Source: Bifidobacterium breve
GTDB lineage: Bacteria > Actinomycetota > Actinomycetes > Mycobacteriales > Mycobacteriaceae
NCBI GenBank assembly: GCA_943331415.1
Contig: CALQLM010000019.1
Location: 1-8,698 of the forward strand
Direction of reading: 5' to 3'
Length of the DNA stretch: 8,698 bases
The translations under genes and the position numbers were made by a program. Shown here in pieces: positions 5,452-8,698 of this stretch; within the stretch, counting starts at the first letter, position 1; each line of letters begins with the position of its first letter. The notes under the pieces are model-generated. The model saw only the letters and a list, made by a program, of their open reading frames with translations. It had not been told where the DNA came from and searched no databases.

Positions 5452-6255
5452 ATGAGGGCTTCGGCCAATTCCCACCCGCGCGGGACCGCCCCACTTCATC
5501 CAGCGGCCGGGCCGCCCTGGCTGGCACCACTGATCGACAACGTTCACCGGGTGCCCGACGCCTACCGCCGACGCGTGCCGCCGGAATTGCTGACCGCTCT
5601 GACCGGCGCTCGAAACGCTGCGCAGGCGAATAGGTCGGACCGGGACGCAGCCGTCCTGGTCCTGTTCTCCGGGCCGCATGTCGACCACCCGCCCGGAGAG
5701 GTGCCCGTCGACGCCGACCTGCTTCTGACCGTGCGTGCAAGCAGTGTGCGCCACCACGCCGGGCAGGCCGCTTTTCCCGGCGGCGCCGCCGACTCGGGGG
5801 ATGCCGGTCCGGTGGCGACCGCGTTACGTGAGGCGCAGGAGGAGACCGGTATCGACCCGGGTCGGCTTCACCCACTGGCGACCTTGGAGCGGATGTTTAT
5901 CCCGCCGTCGGGATTCCATGTCGTTCCGGTTCTCGCCTACTCACCGGATCCGGGGCCGGTCACGGTCGTCGATGAGGCTGAGACCGCCGTCGTCGCGCGG
6001 GTTCCGCTGCGTGCCTTCATCAATCCGGAGAACCGTCTGATGGTGTGCCGCTCCGGCGGCGAACACCGCTATGCAGGTCCGGCCTTCATGCTCAACGAGA
6101 TGCTGGTATGGGGATTCACCGGTCACGTAATCTCAGCCATGCTTGATGTGGCCGGATGGGCACAACCATGGAATACCGAGGACGTTCGGGAGTTGGACGA
6201 CGCGATGGCGCTCGTCGCCGACGACCGTGCCGGCAACAGTGAGGAACCGTTTTGA
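5452..6255 (+). CDS. NUDIX hydrolase, NudL/CoA pyrophosphatase-like (Rv3672c homologue)
   Basis: This 267-aa protein is a NUDIX pyrophosphatase. The family signature GQAAFPGG at 104-111 followed by ADSGD and REAQEETG at 126-133 supplies the metal-binding glutamates. The spacing from GG to REAxEE is the same as in E. coli NudL as I recall it, which places it with CoA/acyl-CoA pyrophosphatases (UPF0035 type). The upstream stretch LLLTVRASSVRHHAGQ also fits that group. It would hydrolyse CoA derivatives to phosphopantetheine and 3',5'-ADP, although the substrate is untested here. The start is ATG 5452 because GGAGG at 5442-5446 lies 5 nt upstream; the frame is open further left, but that part overlaps the thioredoxin-like gene. 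No membrane segment is seen. Its TGA overlaps the marP TTG start. Confidence 0.9.
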   Translation: MRASANSHPRGTAPLHPAAGPPWLAPLIDNVHRVPDAYRRRVPPELLTALTGARNAAQANRSDRDAAVLVLFSGPHVDHPPGEVPVDADLLLTVRASSVRHHAGQAAFPGGAADSGDAGPVATALREAQEETGIDPGRLHPLATLERMFIPPSGFHVVPVLAYSPDPGPVTVVDEAETAVVARVPLRAFINPENRLMVCRSGGEHRYAGPAFMLNEMLVWGFTGHVISAMLDVAGWAQPWNTEDVRELDDAMALVADDRAGNSEEPF

Positions 6256-7442
6256 CGAGTTCGCAATGGTTGGACATCGCCGTGATCGCGGTGGCGCTCA
6301 TCGCGGCGATTTCGGGCTGGCGATCCGGCGCACTGGGCTCGCTGATGTCTTTTGTCGGCGTGGTGCTTGGCGCTATCGCCGGTGTCATGCTGGCGCCGCA
6401 CGTCATCAGCCACGTTGGGTCGTCGCGCGGGAAGTTGTTCGCCGCACTTTTCCTGATCCTGGTACTGGTGGTGATCGGGGAGGTTGCCGGTGTGGTGTTG
6501 GGCCGCGCTGTGCGGGGTTCTATCCGAAGCGCGCCGGTGCGGGTCGTCGACTCGATCGTCGGGGTGGCGCTGCAACTGGTCGTCGTCCTGATCGCCGCCT
6601 GGCTGCTGGGTAGCCCGCTGACATCGTCTGGCCAGGTTGGTCTGGCTTCCGCGGTTCGCGGCTCCAAGGTGATCGCTGAGGTGGACAAGTACGCGCCGGA
6701 CTGGTTGCGGACGGTTCCCAAACGAATGTCGGCACTGTTGAGTACTTCGGGATTGCCGAATGCATTGGAACCCTTGGGCCCCGCCCCGGCCCAGAACGTG
6801 GACCCACCGGATGCCACATTGGCCGACAGCCTCGTGGTGGCTCGCTCACGGCCCAGTGTGGTCAAGATCCGTGGTGTCGCGCAGTCCTGCCAAAAGGTGC
6901 TTGAGGGAACGGGTTTCGTGGTCGCGCCGAATCGGGTCATGTCCAATGCCCATGTCGTCGCCGGTTCGGACAGTGTCACTGTGGAAGCCGAGGGCAAGAA
7001 GTATGACGCCACGGTCGTCTCCTATGACCCGAGCGCCGATATCTCGATCCTCGACGTTCCGAACCTTCCCCAGCAGCCATTGGTATTTGCCGATCAGCCC
7101 GCTAAAAGCGGAACGGACGCGGTGGTGCTCGGATATCCGGGTGGTGGTGACTTTGTTGCCACCCCCGCTCGGGTCCGCGAGATCATCGAATTGAACGGTC
7201 CCGATATCTACAAGAGCACCACGGTCAATCGCGAGGTCTACACGATCAGAGGCACGGTGCGACAGGGTAATTCGGGTGGCCCGATGATCAATCGCGCCGG
7301 ACAGGTGATTGGTGTCGTATTCGGCGCCGCTGTTGACGACAACGACACCGGGTTCGTCATGACGACCAACGAGGTGTCGCGGCAGCTTGCCAAGATCGGC
7401 AACACCGCGAAGGTTCCGACGGGTGCCTGCGTCAAGAACTGA
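6252..7442 (+). CDS. marP: MarP, membrane-bound periplasmic serine protease (Rv3671c homologue)
   Basis: This 396-aa protein has an N-terminal CvpA-like membrane domain with about four helices (roughly 7-24, 31-49, 62-84, 101-121), a linker, and a chymotrypsin-like protease domain from about 185. The catalytic triad is His234 (NAHVV), Asp263 (SADIS) and Ser341 (GNSGGP). Cys213 and Cys393 match the two cysteines that form the activity-controlling disulfide in M. tuberculosis MarP. That protein is needed for intrabacterial pH control, acid and oxidative resistance and virulence, and is reported to process the peptidoglycan hydrolase RipA. The start is a TTG at 6252, overlapping the NUDIX stop (TTGA), with GAGGAA 5 nt upstream. 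It is the last gene of the operon and ends 6 bp from the convergent alpha/beta hydrolase gene. Confidence 0.96.
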   Translation: MTSSQWLDIAVIAVALIAAISGWRSGALGSLMSFVGVVLGAIAGVMLAPHVISHVGSSRGKLFAALFLILVLVVIGEVAGVVLGRAVRGSIRSAPVRVVDSIVGVALQLVVVLIAAWLLGSPLTSSGQVGLASAVRGSKVIAEVDKYAPDWLRTVPKRMSALLSTSGLPNALEPLGPAPAQNVDPPDATLADSLVVARSRPSVVKIRGVAQSCQKVLEGTGFVVAPNRVMSNAHVVAGSDSVTVEAEGKKYDATVVSYDPSADISILDVPNLPQQPLVFADQPAKSGTDAVVLGYPGGGDFVATPARVREIIELNGPDIYKSTTVNREVYTIRGTVRQGNSGGPMINRAGQVIGVVFGAAVDDNDTGFVMTTNEVSRQLAKIGNTAKVPTGACVKN

Positions 7443-7448
7443 GCGGAA

Positions 7449-8393
7449 TCAAAGCGATGCCAGGAATTGTTGCAATTCCGCGTTGACAATGACCGGCGCT
7501 TCCTCGTGGGCGTAGTGGCCAACGCCGGGGATGCCTACGAATCGACCGCGCGGCGCATAACGATGGCTGCGTTCAACCGGATCGTTGAGCACATATGGAT
7601 CGGCGCCGCCTCGCAGGTGTAGCAATGGAATGTCAAGCCGTTGGTTCATCAGCTTCATGAACCTTCGGCCCTCGCCGCGCAACTGGCTGCGAACAGCCCA
7701 GCGCTGATACTCCAGTGCCGAATGGGCCGCCGACGGAATCTGGATGGCCTGACGCAGGTGGGTGATGGTTGTGGCGAAGTCCGCAGAAGCAGCCCATTTT
7801 TCGCTGGCCCGGCTGCGCACCAGGGCCTCGAGGGCCGCGCCATCGTGTCGGGTGAGGGCATGCTCGGGCCACAGCGGGACCTGATAACGCAGGAGGCTGG
7901 GTAGCAGAGCGTGACGCTGACCCCCGCCGCTCGCCACCGATGCCCGCAGCGCCGCGGGGTGGGGCGAACTGATCAGGGCGATCGCGCGAACCGCCCGGGG
8001 ATGCAGTACTGCGGTGGCCCAGCAGACAAGTCCGCCGTCGGAATGACCGACGAGGGTGGCCGATGTGTGGCCTAACGCGCGAACCAGGCCGGCGGTGTCT
8101 CCGGCCAGGGTCCAGCCGTCGTAGCCGCGCGGTGGTTTGTCACTGCCGCCGTATCCGCGAAGGTCAACCGCCACCACCCGAGCCCCGGTCAGTCCGCGCA
8201 ATTGATGTCGCCATGACCACCCGAATGACCCGAAGCCGTGCAGCAGGATCACCAGCGGCCGGGTGGTGACGGGAGTGTCGTCGCCGGAGTCGTCCAGGGC
8301 CTCGACGCACTGAAACCGGATGCCGTTGGCGTGGACATCGTGGTGGCGCCACGGTCCCGCGATACGGGTTACCGATGGGTCGGGCTGGGTCAT
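7449..8393 (-). CDS. ephE: Alpha/beta hydrolase in the ephE position (Rv3670 homologue)
   Basis: This 314-aa alpha/beta-hydrolase-fold protein occupies the place of EphE, annotated in M. tuberculosis as an epoxide hydrolase. From the ATG at 8393, the oxyanion motif HGFG is at 52-55, DLRGYGGSDKP at 77-87, the nucleophile elbow GHSDGG at 116-121, the probable acid Asp265 (GGADPYV) and the catalytic His293 (GVGHYAHEE). The elbow puts Ser118, not Asp, at the nucleophile position; true epoxide hydrolases have Asp there (GHDxG), so an esterase/lipase-like activity is more likely. The start is uncertain among TTG 8399, GTG 8396 and ATG 8393; all are in frame and overlap the end of the upstream membrane protein, which implies translational coupling. 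No signal peptide is seen. The 3' end faces marP. Confidence 0.85.
   Translation of the reverse strand: MTQPDPSVTRIAGPWRHHDVHANGIRFQCVEALDDSGDDTPVTTRPLVILLHGFGSFGWSWRHQLRGLTGARVVAVDLRGYGGSDKPPRGYDGWTLAGDTAGLVRALGHTSATLVGHSDGGLVCWATAVLHPRAVRAIALISSPHPAALRASVASGGGQRHALLPSLLRYQVPLWPEHALTRHDGAALEALVRSRASEKWAASADFATTITHLRQAIQIPSAAHSALEYQRWAVRSQLRGEGRRFMKLMNQRLDIPLLHLRGGADPYVLNDPVERSHRYAPRGRFVGIPGVGHYAHEEAPVIVNAELQQFLASL
7463..7479. repeat. Perfect 7-bp inverted repeat near the marP/ephE convergent ends
   Basis: GGAATTG and CAATTCC are separated by TTG, forming a possible short hairpin within the last codons of the alpha/beta hydrolase gene and 21 bp past the marP stop. The stem is short and AT-rich and no T-tract follows, so a terminator role is doubtful. 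It is the only stem I see near this junction. Confidence 0.35.
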
Positions 8394-8698
8394 CACCAAC
8401 CCGACGGGTCAGCGGGTGCCGGCTCCGTCGTGGTGATGGGCGCGGGGGCAGGCCCCGGGGACTTGAAGTTCGCCGGAGTCAGTGCCGCGGTGGTTTCCTT
8501 GACCGACTCGATGGTCTGTTGCGGACCGCGGATGCGGCGCACTTTGAGGTAGCCCAAGAGGGCGAAAACCGCGGTCATGACCAGCATCAGGATGAAGACG
8601 ATCAAAAATCCCGCCCAGCGCCACAGCCAGGTATCGAGTAGTTCGGCCAGAAAGAAGAACATGAAGAAGGTCGAATACAGCAGCACGACCAGGGCCAG
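8393..8698 (-). CDS. Holin-like (Phage_holin_3_6 type) membrane protein (Rv3669 homologue), C-terminal part
   Basis: The frame is open at the right edge, so only about the last 101 residues are visible; its start lies outside. Two hydrophobic segments are present: one around LLYSTFFMFFFLAELL and one around GFLIVFILMLVMTAVFALLG, followed by the basic YLKVRRIRGP and a proline/threonine-rich tail ending PADPSGW. Two helices with an acidic residue between them and a following KVRRIR patch are typical of the Actinobacterial Holin-X (holin superfamily III) membrane proteins. Despite the name these are chromosomal and not known to be lytic. It is directly upstream of, and overlaps, the alpha/beta hydrolase gene, so the two are probably coexpressed. 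Confidence 0.8.
   Translation of the reverse strand: MALVVLLYSTFFMFFFLAELLDTWLWRWAGFLIVFILMLVMTAVFALLGYLKVRRIRGPQQTIESVKETTAALTPANFKSPGPAPAPITTTEPAPADPSGW

Noticed and set aside
5764..5854. NUDIX box lacking the usual first glutamate (GGAADSGD...REAQEE).
   Set aside because: The same spacing and residues at these positions occur in E. coli NudL as I recall it, so this is normal for the CoA pyrophosphatase group.
6116..7012. A 298-codon open frame on the minus strand across the end of the NUDIX gene and the start of marP.
   Set aside because: Low-complexity Thr/Ser/Pro/Arg composition typical of a shadow frame; marP on the other strand has its full catalytic triad and membrane domain.

Overview
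This high-GC window matches a conserved chromosomal segment of mycobacteria. Gene order and protein sequence correspond, as far as I can recall them, to the M. tuberculosis block Rv3669-Rv3680 (holin-like membrane protein, EphE, MarP, NUDIX, thioredoxin-like, Nth, Rv3675, Crp, MBL-fold, RidA, small DUF4177 protein, two Get3-like ATPases). The Crp protein is nearly identical to the M. tuberculosis one, while other proteins diverge clearly, so this is a Mycobacterium/Mycolicibacterium species other than the tuberculosis complex. I see no IS element, CRISPR array, phage gene cluster, tRNA or rRNA.

Layout from left to right. (1) Minus strand, 1-1275: the two-gene bagA-bagB ATPase operon, read right to left; bagB runs off the left edge. 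Their junction carries a 36-bp tandem repeat and a 35-codon micro-ORF. (2) A short divergent promoter region, 1276-1340. (3) Plus strand, 1341-2769: DUF4177 small protein, RidA-like protein and metallo-beta-lactamase-fold hydrolase, joined by two 4-base GTGA overlaps. (4) Minus strand, 2795-3856: Crp and, upstream of it, a small membrane protein. (5) A second divergent promoter region, 3857-3951. (6) Plus strand, 3952-7442: nth, thioredoxin-like protein, NUDIX CoA pyrophosphatase-like protein and marP, a tightly packed operon. (7) Minus strand, 7449-8698: an alpha/beta hydrolase (ephE position) preceded by a partial holin-like membrane protein.

Functional themes. The right-hand plus operon joins base-excision repair (Nth), an exported thiol-disulfide protein, metabolite housekeeping (NUDIX) and the membrane protease MarP, which is known for acid and oxidative stress resistance. 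MarP keeps the two cysteines that form its regulatory disulfide, so a link with the thioredoxin-like neighbour is plausible. The left side combines removal of reactive enamine/imine intermediates (RidA) with stress-protective ATPases, next to the global cAMP regulator Crp.

This is core rather than accessory DNA and I found no clearly new multi-gene system. The most unusual signals are at translation starts: two independent tandem duplications at gene junctions (36 bp at bagA/bagB, 15 bp three times at nth/thioredoxin), and four divergent genes whose start codons lie 6-7 nt downstream of a TANNNT -10 element, as expected for leaderless mRNAs.
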